Shown in pieces: positions 1-5,676 of a DNA stretch of 9,045 bases. A program made the position numbers and the translations under genes. Location: NCBI GenBank assembly GCA_027348305.1, contig DAIEPS010000064.1, forward strand, positions 1 to 9,045, given 5' to 3'. Within the stretch, counting starts at the first letter, position 1. Each line of letters begins with the position of its first letter. This DNA comes from Anaerolineaceae bacterium. GTDB lineage: Bacteria > Chloroflexota > Anaerolineae > Anaerolineales > Anaerolineaceae. The notes beneath the pieces are model-generated. The model saw nothing but the letters and a program-made list of their open reading frames with translations, made no database searches and had not been told where the DNA came from.

Positions 1-1287
1 CTTGCCTTGGCGCGCCAGTGCACGTTCGCGGGCGGCCGTGCTTCGGGCGCGCACGCAGGCGCTTGATTCGCCGGGGTCGGCATGCAGGAGATCCGAGGGT
101 GCGACGGCGCCAACCTCCACATGCAGATCAATGCGGTCCATCAGCGGACCGGAGATGCGGCGCTGGTATTTGATCACCGTCCCCGGCGAGCAGGTGCAGG
201 CCTTGTAAGCGTCGCCGTAGTATCCGCAGGGGCAGGGGTTCATGGCAGCCACGAGCTGGAAGTTGGCCGGGAAGGTTAAGGTGCCCTGGGCGCGGCTGAT
301 GGTGACGATCTTGTCTTCAAGCGGCTGGCGCAGCACTTCAAGCGTGCGGCTGCCGAACTCGGGCAGTTCATCCAGAAAGAGCACGCCGCGGTGTGCCAGC
401 GAGATCTCACCGGGATGCGGCCAGTTGCCGCCGCCCACCAGGCCGGCATTTGAAATGGTGTGATGCGGCGCGCGGAAGGGACGATTCTTGATCAGGGGAA
501 TGCCTTCGGGCAGCGCGTCTGCGACGGAATAGATGCGGGTGACATCGAGGGATTCGTCCACGGTCATGCGTGGCAGGATAGCCGGCAGGGCGCGCGCCAT
601 CAGCGTTTTGCCCGCGCCGGGGGGGCCGATCATCAGCAGGTTGTGACCGCCGGAGGCGGCCACTTCGAGTGCGCGTTTGACGTGTTCCTGGCCTTTGACG
701 TCGCGGAAATCGGTTTGAACGATCACGGGTACCTGGTCCACCTCGATGTGGGGCTGGGGCGGAATGGGGCGTGACCCCACCAGGTGGGCGTAAAGGTCTG
801 CCAGCGAAGTGACCGGGATGACTTCAAGTTCCGGGAAGAGCGCAGCCTCGGGTGCGTCTTCCGCGGGGACGAAGATGCGTTTGAAATTCTCGCGGCGGGC
901 GACGGCCGCCATGGGCAGCACACCGCGGATATGGCGCACGCTGCCATCCAGGGAGAGTTCACCCATCACCAGGCTGTCCACCAGGCAGAGTGGAGGAAGC
1001 TGGCGGTTGGCAAGCAGCATGCCCAATGCGATGGGCAGATCGTACGCAGAACCCTCCTTGCGGACGGTGGCCGGGGCGAGGTTCACCCGTACGCGTTTGC
1101 GGGGAGGTTCCAGGCCGACATTGCGGATGGCCGACTGGACGCGTTCTCTACTCTCCTGCACGGAAACATCCGGCAGGCCGACGATGATCATGGGTGGTTT
1201 AGGAATACCATTAGTGATATCTACTTCTACGTCTACTATGACCCCATCCAGACCGATGACAGCACAGGCATTCACACGGGCCAGCAT
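1..1287 (-). CDS. comM: ComM/YifB-family Mg-chelatase-like AAA+ ATPase (3' end outside window)
   Basis: Translating the reverse complement gives 429 uninterrupted codons from the ATG at 1285-1287 to the window edge, so the C-terminus is missing (family members are about 500 residues). Residues 1-170 match the N-terminal Lon-protease-like domain, with the hallmark stretches VGLPD (36-40), QESRERV (44-50) and [12 protein letters not shown] (68-79). The AAA+ core has Walker A GPPGAGKT (221-228), Walker B VLFLDE (302-307), the [10 protein letters not shown] stretch (350-359) with a C-x-C pair repeated as CTC at 364-366, and the arginine-bearing [11 protein letters not shown] segment (377-387). 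ComM of naturally transformable bacteria is a hexameric helicase that promotes branch migration during integration of incoming DNA; homologues in non-transformable species probably act in general recombination. The stretch between GIP and VGLPD looks about two residues longer than I expect for the family. The gene is GC-rich compared with the spacer before it. No Shine-Dalgarno sequence precedes the start. Family assignment is firm; the cellular role here is inferred. Confidence 0.96.
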   Translation of the reverse strand, partial: MLARVNACAVIGLDGVIVDVEVDITNGIPKPPMIIVGLPDVSVQESRERVQSAIRNVGLEPPRKRVRVNLAPATVRKEGSAYDLPIALGMLLANRQLPPLCLVDSLVMGELSLDGSVRHIRGVLPMAAVARRENFKRIFVPAEDAPEAALFPELEVIPVTSLADLYAHLVGSRPIPPQPHIEVDQVPVIVQTDFRDVKGQEHVKRALEVAASGGHNLLMIGPPGAGKTLMARALPAILPRMTVDESLDVTRIYSVADALPEGIPLIKNRPFRAPHHTISNAGLVGGGNWPHPGEISLAHRGVLFLDELPEFGSRTLEVLRQPLEDKIVTISRAQGTLTFPANFQLVAAMNPCPCGYYGDAYKACTCSPGTVIKYQRRISGPLMDRIDLHVEVGAVAPSDLLHADPGESSACVRARSTAARERALARQGK

Positions 1288-1293
1288 GAGACT

Positions 1294-1322
1294 AGTTTAG
1301 GGGAGGTGGGGGAAAATGTCAA
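1294..1322 (-). promoter_or_regulatory. Promoter of comM, likely giving a leaderless mRNA
   Basis: Read on the minus strand, a perfect TTGACA (plus positions 1317-1322) is followed after exactly 17 bases by TAAACT (1294-1299). Six bases later comes the ATG at 1287. A start about seven bases after the -10 box would fall on or next to the A of the ATG. The intervening bases contain no Shine-Dalgarno sequence, consistent with leaderless translation. Confidence 0.75.
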
Positions 1323-1353
1323 ATGGATTTCCCAATGGACAATAGTGAAAATC

Positions 1354-1372
1354 TTGACATGGACGGTATAAT
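1354..1372 (+). promoter_or_regulatory. Possible rightward promoter (good -10, poor -35 spacing)
   Basis: A perfect TATAAT lies at 1367-1372 and a perfect TTGACA at 1354-1359, but only 7 bases separate them, so they cannot serve as one sigma-70 promoter. The TATAAT would need a different -35; the best match at 18 bases, TAGTGA (1343-1348), is weak. If the -10 is used, transcription would start near 1379, just before the hairpin-rich stretch that ends at the terminator at 1475-1500. Confidence 0.35.
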
Positions 1373-1378
1373 TAATTT

Positions 1379-1500
1379 ATCGAAGCGATGAACCAGAAGA
1401 GATTTATGGTCGCTTCTCCTAATCATCGAAAAATCAATTCCCTTTTGGAGTTATCTTCTGGGGAGCTAAAAGCGAAACCGGCATGTATTGCCGGTTTTTT
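1379..1500 (+). ncRNA. Candidate short structured RNA or terminator-controlled leader
   Basis: This stretch lies between a TATAAT box and a strong intrinsic terminator. It can form a 7-bp hairpin, GAAGCGA (1382-1388) with TCGCTTC (1410-1416). The loop contains CCAGAAGA (1393-1400), a perfect 8-base complement of TCTTCTGG at 1454-1461, which would make a pseudoknot. CGATGA (1386-1391) can instead pair with TCATCG (1423-1428), which competes with the first hairpin. It matches no RNA family I can recognise (not 6S, SRP, tmRNA, RNase P or a riboswitch class I know). It may be an independent small RNA or an attenuator for the lipoprotein gene 112 bases downstream. The pairing is seen directly; expression and function are inferred. 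Confidence 0.35.
1475..1500 (+). terminator. Strong intrinsic terminator in the comM/lipoprotein spacer
   Basis: A perfect 9-bp stem, AAACCGGCA (1475-1483) with TGCCGGTTT (1489-1497), closes a 5-base loop TGTAT and runs into six T residues (1495-1500). No recognised protein gene ends just upstream on this strand, so it must terminate an RNA starting in the spacer or control readthrough into the lipoprotein gene. Confidence 0.85.
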
Positions 1501-1600
1501 GTTTACATATGGAGGCATATGGAAAAAATCCATAATTGAATTTCAAGGATTAGCGATGTGGGGGAAAAAGATTAAATGATTACTCAAATTGCATGTAAAC
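1501..1600 (+). repeat. Long-range inverted repeat bordering the lipoprotein leader
   Basis: GTTTACAT at 1501-1508, directly after the terminator T-tract, is the exact reverse complement of ATGTAAAC at 1593-1600, directly before the Shine-Dalgarno AGGAG (1601-1605). Between them lies a smaller hairpin, TATGGA (1518-1523) with TCCATA (1529-1534). In a readthrough transcript these could fold the untranslated leader so that a stem abuts the ribosome binding site. The arms are only 8 bp and 84 bases apart, so chance is possible. Confidence 0.35.
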
Positions 1601-1611
1601 AGGAGTTTATG

Positions 1612-1920
1612 ATGAAACAGATTATTGGTATCCTCGCCCTAACTTTAGTGGTATTTTTGCTCGCTTCATGTGTTCCCGTGGAACACGATGAAATGCTTCC
1701 ATTTTGCAAAACACAATACGAGACATTACTCGGTGAGTATCCAGACTATCCGCCGGCGTTTGTCGGTGCCTGTGTTTCATGGCTCCAAAGCGGAAAACCG
1801 ACTGCCTTTGTTTCACTCTGCGGATATGAGTCGTTCCGACAACAGATCATGGATGGGAATGATGTTGAATTAAATAACAGGCAAGATTGCATTCAGTTTA
1901 TTAAGAATTTTGAAGAGTGA
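1612..1920 (+). CDS. Small cysteine-rich lipoprotein of unknown function
   Basis: This 102-residue protein starts with a lipoprotein signal peptide: positive MKQ, a hydrophobic run at residues 4-18 and the lipobox LASC with the lipidated cysteine at 20. The mature part carries four more cysteines (32, 54, 70, 93), enough for two disulfides, around the segments FVGACVSWLQSGKP and FVSLCGYESFRQQI. It is therefore probably anchored at the outer face of the cytoplasmic membrane. I chose the ATG at 1612 because AGGAG (1601-1605) sits six bases before it; the adjacent in-frame ATG at 1609 is only three bases away, and an extension back to 1576 would bury the signal peptide. Upstream is a structured leader and downstream a strong terminator, so it is a single-gene unit. 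I recall similar short proteins in Chloroflexota, without a known role. The function is unknown. Confidence 0.8.
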   Translation: MKQIIGILALTLVVFLLASCVPVEHDEMLPFCKTQYETLLGEYPDYPPAFVGACVSWLQSGKPTAFVSLCGYESFRQQIMDGNDVELNNRQDCIQFIKNFEE

Positions 1921-1931
1921 CAACAAGAATC

Positions 1932-1974
1932 AACAAACAGATTTCAAAAGGAGGTGAAATCTGTTTGTTTTTTT
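1932..1974 (+). terminator. Strong intrinsic terminator of the lipoprotein gene
   Basis: Eleven bases after the stop codon, a perfect 15-bp stem (1932-1946 with 1955-1969) closes an 8-base loop AAAGGAGG and continues into seven T residues (1968-1974). The loop plus the first stem bases read AAAGGAGGTGA, an exact complement of the 16S rRNA 3' tail. Confidence 0.93.
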
Positions 1975-2022
1975 GGAAGAGCTTTTTTAACTACTCACCC
2001 AATCAAAATTGGACTTATTGGG

Positions 2023-2052
2023 TTTACTTTATACAAATAGCGGATGTATAAT
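2023..2052 (+). promoter_or_regulatory. Promoter of the four-helix membrane protein
   Basis: TTTACT (2023-2028) and a perfect TATAAT (2047-2052) are 18 bases apart, about 95 bases before the start codon at 2147. No terminator-like hairpin lies between this promoter and the gene. Confidence 0.6.
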
Positions 2053-2146
2053 CAATGTGCAAGAAAAATGACATCTTCCTAAAAGAATAATTTGAGTTTG
2101 GTGCCAGTTTCCTTGAATACATTTCACTTATCTAATTGGAGGAATT

Positions 2147-2584
2147 ATGGATGCAAATAAAGTACTGGATCGCCTGTATACATTCTTTGTGGGTTTTGGC
2201 ATCTTCATCTTCATTGGGACCATCGTGGAACTCTCGCAACTGAATCACACGAGAGAAGAACTTCAGATCGTTCCCTTTATCCTTCTGCCGCTGGGAATTG
2301 TGCTGGGAATTTTGATGCTGGTATCAAAAAGCCCAATGGTTCAGAAGATTGCGGTCATCGGCATGTGGGTGGTGGCAGTAGGCGGCATGATCGGCATGGT
2401 CGTGCATGTCTCTGGCAACCTTGAGGGTGTATTCGAAGGCGGACAAAAAATGGCGTTCGCTCAGATGATCAAGCAAGCCATCGGTGGTAGAAATCCCTTG
2501 CTTGCCCCGGGGACGCTGACCATCGGCGCAGCAATGATCCTCGCTGTGGCTTACGCCAGGAAAGCTTTGGCTGGAAAGAAGTAA
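2147..2584 (+). CDS. Four-helix integral membrane protein, unknown function
   Basis: This 145-residue protein has four predicted membrane helices, at about residues 12-28, 41-59, 67-88 and 118-137. Short hydrophilic loops include a charged one (HTREE, 34-38) and a longer segment between helices 3 and 4 (NLEGVFEGGQKMAFAQMIKQ region, 91-110). The C-terminus is basic (ARKALAGKK), which suggests it lies in the cytoplasm. The start is supported by GGAGGA at 2138-2143, three bases before the ATG. It has its own promoter and shares a convergent terminator with the permease block, so it appears to be a single-gene unit. I do not recognise a family and see no catalytic motif. A small membrane stress or accessory protein is possible but unsupported. 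Confidence 0.8.
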   Translation: MDANKVLDRLYTFFVGFGIFIFIGTIVELSQLNHTREELQIVPFILLPLGIVLGILMLVSKSPMVQKIAVIGMWVVAVGGMIGMVVHVSGNLEGVFEGGQKMAFAQMIKQAIGGRNPLLAPGTLTIGAAMILAVAYARKALAGKK

Positions 2585-2614
2585 ATAAAAGAAATTTTTG
2601 TATGGCGTAAGAAT

Positions 2615-2639
2615 AACGCAGGGGAGCCTCCCCTGCGTT
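2615..2639. terminator. Hairpin terminator between convergent genes
   Basis: A perfect 11-bp GC-rich stem, AACGCAGGGGA (2615-2625) with TCCCCTGCGTT (2629-2639), has a 3-base loop. It lies 30 bases after the stop of the membrane protein and 15 bases after the stop of the minus-strand permease, so it can serve both. The plus-strand tail GTTTTG is short and the minus-strand tail ATTCTTA is weak, so efficiency is uncertain. Confidence 0.8.
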
Positions 2640-2654
2640 GTTTTGTGAGATTCA

Positions 2655-3614
2655 TCAGCGATTGCGGGGATTAAGCAGGTCGTTCAGACCGTCGCCAAGC
2701 AGGTTCCAGCCGATGCCAAAAAGGATTATGGTAACGGTGATCGGCAGGAAAACCCACCAGAAATCAAATTTCCCTCCCAAACCAATGATCCAGTCACGGG
2801 CTGTTACGAGCGAGTAGGCCCAGGGGGAGTTGCCTCCAAGGCCAACAAAACTGAAGGTCGTTTGAAGGATTACCATGCCACCCACATCGCGGGCTGCCAT
2901 GATAATTGCCGGGGAGATGGCATTCGGCAGGATATGCCTGAAAATGATTTTTGAGGGGCGGCTGCCAGAGATGCGTGCTGCTTCGATATACTCGAGGTTT
3001 TTGATCCGATGAACCACCGAATTCATGACCCGGGCATACGGCATCCATGAAAGAAGGATGAAGGTGACCATCAATGGATCAAGATTCTGTAAAAATATCA
3101 TGACCGGCGACAAATTATCCGGATTTATTGTTAATACACTTCCTGATCCTGTCATGAAGCTTTGAACACCGGCATCAGTCAACAATATTGTGGCTAATTG
3201 CCTGATCATCACGATCCCGGCGATCATTGGGAACGCCAGGAATGCATCTGTGATCCTCATCAGAAAATTATCCACCCTGCGATTGGAATAGGCGCTGAGC
3301 AGACCAACGATCACACCGATGGTCATTGAAAAAAGGGCGACTATCAATCCAAAAAACACTGCTGAGCGGGTGCCCCAAACCAGAGAATGGAACACGCTGG
3401 ATTGGTTTGATAATGTGCCCAGCGGCGCTTCAGGGCTGGGCGGTAGCGGTTTGTGTTCATGTAAAGGGTTGCCGATTATCTTTACGGTGCCGGGGCGTTT
3501 TGGGTCTTGCGGCGAGAGCGAGGGGGCTGCAATGGCCATAAAAATGAAAATTGCGACCAAGAACAATCCCAGCCAATTATGCCATTTTGAGAAAAAGCGA
3601 CGCATATTTTGCAT
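2655..3614 (-). CDS. Dipeptide/oligopeptide-type ABC transporter permease, DppC/OppC family
   Basis: This 319-residue inner-membrane subunit belongs to a binding-protein-dependent ABC importer. It has an N-terminal helix (about 15-31), an extracytoplasmic segment rich in proline (33-75), and a transmembrane core starting with the GTRSAVFFGL stretch (81-90). The EAA loop (EAARISGSRP to RHILPN, 211-231) contacts the ATPase, and the C-terminal GDGLNDLLNPR ending (308-318) is typical of DppC/OppC. I prefer the ATG at 3614, one base after the stop of the upstream permease (TGA-C-ATG), which implies translational coupling; a longer frame to 3668 would overlap that gene by 53 bases. An apparent insertion of about 30 residues (141-172) lies between the third and fourth helices, longer than usual. 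Substrates of the family include peptides, nickel and some sugars; the sequence does not tell which. No ATPase or binding protein is adjacent. Confidence 0.92.
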   Translation of the reverse strand: MQNMRRFFSKWHNWLGLFLVAIFIFMAIAAPSLSPQDPKRPGTVKIIGNPLHEHKPLPPSPEAPLGTLSNQSSVFHSLVWGTRSAVFFGLIVALFSMTIGVIVGLLSAYSNRRVDNFLMRITDAFLAFPMIAGIVMIRQLATILLTDAGVQSFMTGSGSVLTINPDNLSPVMIFLQNLDPLMVTFILLSWMPYARVMNSVVHRIKNLEYIEAARISGSRPSKIIFRHILPNAISPAIIMAARDVGGMVILQTTFSFVGLGGNSPWAYSLVTARDWIIGLGGKFDFWWVFLPITVTIILFGIGWNLLGDGLNDLLNPRNR

Positions 3615-3615
3615 G

Positions 3616-4683
3616 TCATCTGCCCCCGTGTGTATTCCGTGGATCAAGCAGCGCTTGAACCAGGTCAAGAACGGTCATGAGCAGCAGAACAACGATCACA
3701 CTGTAGATGGAAAAACCGAGGGCTGAGGCGGCGTCTGGAATGAACTGCAGACTCCTGGTGGCGATCTCTGAAATGCCGTGAAAATTGTAGATGATCTCAA
3801 CCACAAAAACACCTGTGATCAGTGATGCAGAAGAAAGCACGCTGCTAGCCAACCCTGGTGCGATGGCATTGGGGAGCATGTGCCGCCAGGTGATCCTTTC
3901 TTCTGAAACCCCGCGTGCCCTGGCTGCCATAACATAATCCTGGTGTTTGACCTCAATAATGGCCGTTCTGGTGATGCGTGCGAGGGTTGCCCAATGGACC
4001 AGTGTCAAAGTCAAAACCGGCATGACCAGATGACGCAGTGCGTCGAGGGTAATATCCACCCTGCCGTTAAGCAGGCCGTCGATGGTCAGCAGACCGGTAA
4101 ATTGACGGAATTGATTGGATTCCACGAATAAATAATTGGTCACATTTGTCCGCTCCGGCGACAACCAACTCAGGTTGACATAGAAAACGGACAGCAAAAC
4201 CATGGCCAGGATCACCGGCGGAATGGAGGTGGCGATGTAAGCCGAAAATCTGAACCCATGATCTGCCGCCTTATTCTGCCTGGAGCCGGCGATGACCCCA
4301 CTCAACAATCCCAAGGGGATAAAAACCAGGATGGAGTAAAGCGTTAATTCAGCAGTCACCGGTGAACGAACAATGATGGCATGAAAAACATCATCGCCGA
4401 TGGTGTGGCTGTAACCCCATTCACCATGGAGCAGGTTTTTTATCCAGTAATAATATTGGATCGGGTATGGATCATTGAGATGGTTCTCTTTGATCTTAAT
4501 CTGGCGTATGTTCTCAATTTGCGCCTCAGTCAAACGGGCAGGCAGGTTCTTGGGCATGAATAACTCAACGCGTGTTTCAACCGGTGTGAGCATCATGATG
4601 CCGTACATGACCATGGTGGTCACCATCAGGGTGATCACTATCGAAAAAATCCGTTGGATAATGTTTGACAGGAAAGAGGGCAT
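3616..4683 (-). CDS. Dipeptide/oligopeptide-type ABC transporter permease, DppB/OppB family
   Basis: This 355-residue membrane protein is the DppB/OppB-type partner of the permease that follows it. It has an N-terminal helix (about 10-31) and a long extracytoplasmic region containing PYPIQYYYWIKNLLHGEWGYS (72-92), the usual place for the Q-Y-W..L..G..G pattern of this family. Further helices lie at about 112-132, 147-168, 218-236, 283-300 and 322-345. The cytoplasmic coupling loop reads DYVMAARARGVSEER followed by RHMLPNA (249-273), and it ends LLDPR. The start codon is preceded by only a weak GGAT. The gene ends one base before the next permease start, so the two are one translational unit. 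It lies 108 bases after the radical SAM gene on the same strand, with no clear terminator between, so co-transcription is possible. The substrate is unknown. Confidence 0.93.
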   Translation of the reverse strand: MPSFLSNIIQRIFSIVITLMVTTMVMYGIMMLTPVETRVELFMPKNLPARLTEAQIENIRQIKIKENHLNDPYPIQYYYWIKNLLHGEWGYSHTIGDDVFHAIIVRSPVTAELTLYSILVFIPLGLLSGVIAGSRQNKAADHGFRFSAYIATSIPPVILAMVLLSVFYVNLSWLSPERTNVTNYLFVESNQFRQFTGLLTIDGLLNGRVDITLDALRHLVMPVLTLTLVHWATLARITRTAIIEVKHQDYVMAARARGVSEERITWRHMLPNAIAPGLASSVLSSASLITGVFVVEIIYNFHGISEIATRSLQFIPDAASALGFSIYSVIVVLLLMTVLDLVQALLDPRNTHGGR

Positions 4684-4791
4684 AAGGATCCAATGCGTTG
4701 ATTTTATGAAAGCACAGTTGACTGATTTAGAAAAAACTCAGTACCTGTTTCTGTCAGATATGAAATTAAGAAAATAGAATCTAAAAGAGAA

Positions 4792-5532
4792 TTATACCTG
4801 CTGACACGAAATTCCGAGGCGGGTAAAAGCGGATCTTAGAATAGTGGAGGTCATGGCGAAGTATTCATCCGTCATCTTGTCTTCAAGGTGGTTTCGGCGG
4901 TAGATGGCGGTGGAGTGGTTATAGTTCATGCGGTCGAGGATCACCGTATCCACTTTGCCGGCGAGTAGTTCGGGCAGGTCTTCAGAGCCGGGCAGCATGG
5001 GGGCGATCATGGCATAGGTGTGGATGCCTGCCTGGTGAAGTTTCTCAAGCGCGTCAATGCGCGCCTGGATCGGCGGCGCATATGGCTCAAAGAGTTTGCG
5101 TATGCCGTCATCCGCGGTGGTAATGCTCAGGCCGACCTGCCAGTCTTTGCCCAATTTCAGGATATCGATATCGCGCACGACCAGGGGTGAGCGCGTCTGG
5201 ACTGTGACCGGCCAGCCGTGCTGTGCCAGCAGTTCGAGACACTGACGTGTGAGCTGGTATTTGCCTTCCAACGGCTGGTAGGGGTCACAAACGCCGCTGA
5301 TCCAAACCATGGCGGGGTTCTTTTTGAGTATCTCCTTGCGCAACAGCTCCGCGGCGTTGACTTTGACATCCACGAAATCGCCCCATGGCTCAAGGTGACC
5401 GGTGAAGCGTTTCATGAAACTTGCGTAGCAGTATGAACACTTGTGCGCGCATCCGGTGTAAGGGTTGATCACCCAGGGATAGATCTTGGATGGTGAGAGG
5501 ATGGATTTGGCTGTGACCTCTTTGATGAGCAT
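4792..5532 (-). CDS. SPL-like radical SAM protein
   Basis: This 246-residue protein carries the radical SAM cluster motif C-x3-C-x2-C as CAHKCSYC (28-35) within the NPYTGCAHKCSYCYA context typical of the spore-photoproduct-lyase-like/Rv2578c group. Other group features are WGDFVDVKVN (50-59), GVCDPYQPLE (80-89) and TRSPLVVRD (113-121). These proteins bind a 4Fe-4S cluster and cleave S-adenosylmethionine to a 5'-deoxyadenosyl radical. True spore photoproduct lyase repairs a UV thymine lesion in spores, but this protein is shorter than the Bacillus enzyme and nothing here suggests sporulation, so its substrate is unknown. The start at 5532 fits the usual family N-terminus. It has no Shine-Dalgarno; a TACAAT box ends six bases upstream, suggesting leaderless translation. 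Its stop codon overlaps a TATAAT string that could be incidental. Confidence 0.92.
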   Translation of the reverse strand: MLIKEVTAKSILSPSKIYPWVINPYTGCAHKCSYCYASFMKRFTGHLEPWGDFVDVKVNAAELLRKEILKKNPAMVWISGVCDPYQPLEGKYQLTRQCLELLAQHGWPVTVQTRSPLVVRDIDILKLGKDWQVGLSITTADDGIRKLFEPYAPPIQARIDALEKLHQAGIHTYAMIAPMLPGSEDLPELLAGKVDTVILDRMNYNHSTAIYRRNHLEDKMTDEYFAMTSTILRSAFTRLGISCQQV

Positions 5533-5538
5533 GAGGAT

Positions 5539-5544
5539 ATTGTA
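5539..5544 (-). promoter_or_regulatory. -10 element of the radical SAM gene, leaderless arrangement
   Basis: On the minus strand, TACAAT occupies 5544-5539 and is followed after six bases (ATCCTC) by the ATG at 5532. This is the same geometry as at comM. The 17-base-upstream hexamer, ATTCTC, is a poor -35, so an activator or another sigma factor may be needed. Confidence 0.5.
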
Positions 5545-5555
5545 ATCTGAAATCG

Positions 5556-5569
5556 AGATTCGAGAATCT
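5556..5569. promoter_or_regulatory. 14-bp palindrome overlapping the -35 region, possible operator
   Basis: AGATTCGAGAATCT is a perfect inverted repeat with 6-bp arms and a 2-bp centre. It sits where the -35 hexamer of the radical SAM promoter should be (5562-5567), a common position for a dimeric repressor site. It does not match a LexA box that I know. No regulator gene is nearby. Confidence 0.4.
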
Positions 5570-5575
5570 TGAACC

Positions 5576-5623
5576 GTGATTAGTGATTAGGGAAGAGCAG
5601 TGAATAGTGATTAGGGAAAACAG
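5576..5623. repeat. Two-copy tandem repeat with 24-bp period built from GTGATTA heptamers
   Basis: The first 19 bases of the units at 5576 and 5600 differ at one position. Each unit holds two heptamers (GTGATTA twice; GTGAATA then GTGATTA) followed by GGGAA. TAGTGATTAGGGAA occurs identically at 5581-5594 and 5605-5618. It lies in the divergent spacer between the radical SAM gene and the kinase gene. Confidence 0.85.
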
Positions 5624-5635
5624 TTTTTCTGTCAG

Positions 5636-5641
5636 TATAAT
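5636..5641 (+). promoter_or_regulatory. -10 element of the PfkB-family kinase gene
   Basis: A perfect TATAAT at 5636-5641 lies 35 bases before the TTG start. The hexamers 16-18 bases upstream (inside the GGGAAA of the tandem repeat) are poor -35 matches, so strength is uncertain. Confidence 0.45.
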
Positions 5642-5676
5642 TAGCTTCAAAGAACAAAGGAAAGGAAATTCAAAAT

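Noticed and set aside
784..1371. A 195-codon plus-strand open frame, and other long plus-strand frames over 1-1300
   Set aside because: They are antisense to comM, whose minus-strand frame carries all the family motifs. The high GC of comM keeps other frames open.
1354..1372. Perfect TTGACA and TATAAT treated as one strong promoter
   Set aside because: They are 7 bases apart instead of about 17, so they cannot be contacted by the same sigma-70 holoenzyme. Only the TATAAT was kept, as a weak candidate.
1388..1579. A 63-codon plus-strand open frame in the spacer, ending with an ATGA overlap onto the frame of the lipoprotein
   Set aside because: It has no ribosome binding site, reads straight through the intrinsic terminator (giving the typical KPACIAGFL-type translation of a hairpin), and the overlapping ATG at 1576 is not the true lipoprotein start.
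3319..3726. A 135-codon plus-strand frame over the junction of the two permeases
   Set aside because: It is antisense to two genes with clear family motifs and has no ribosome binding site.
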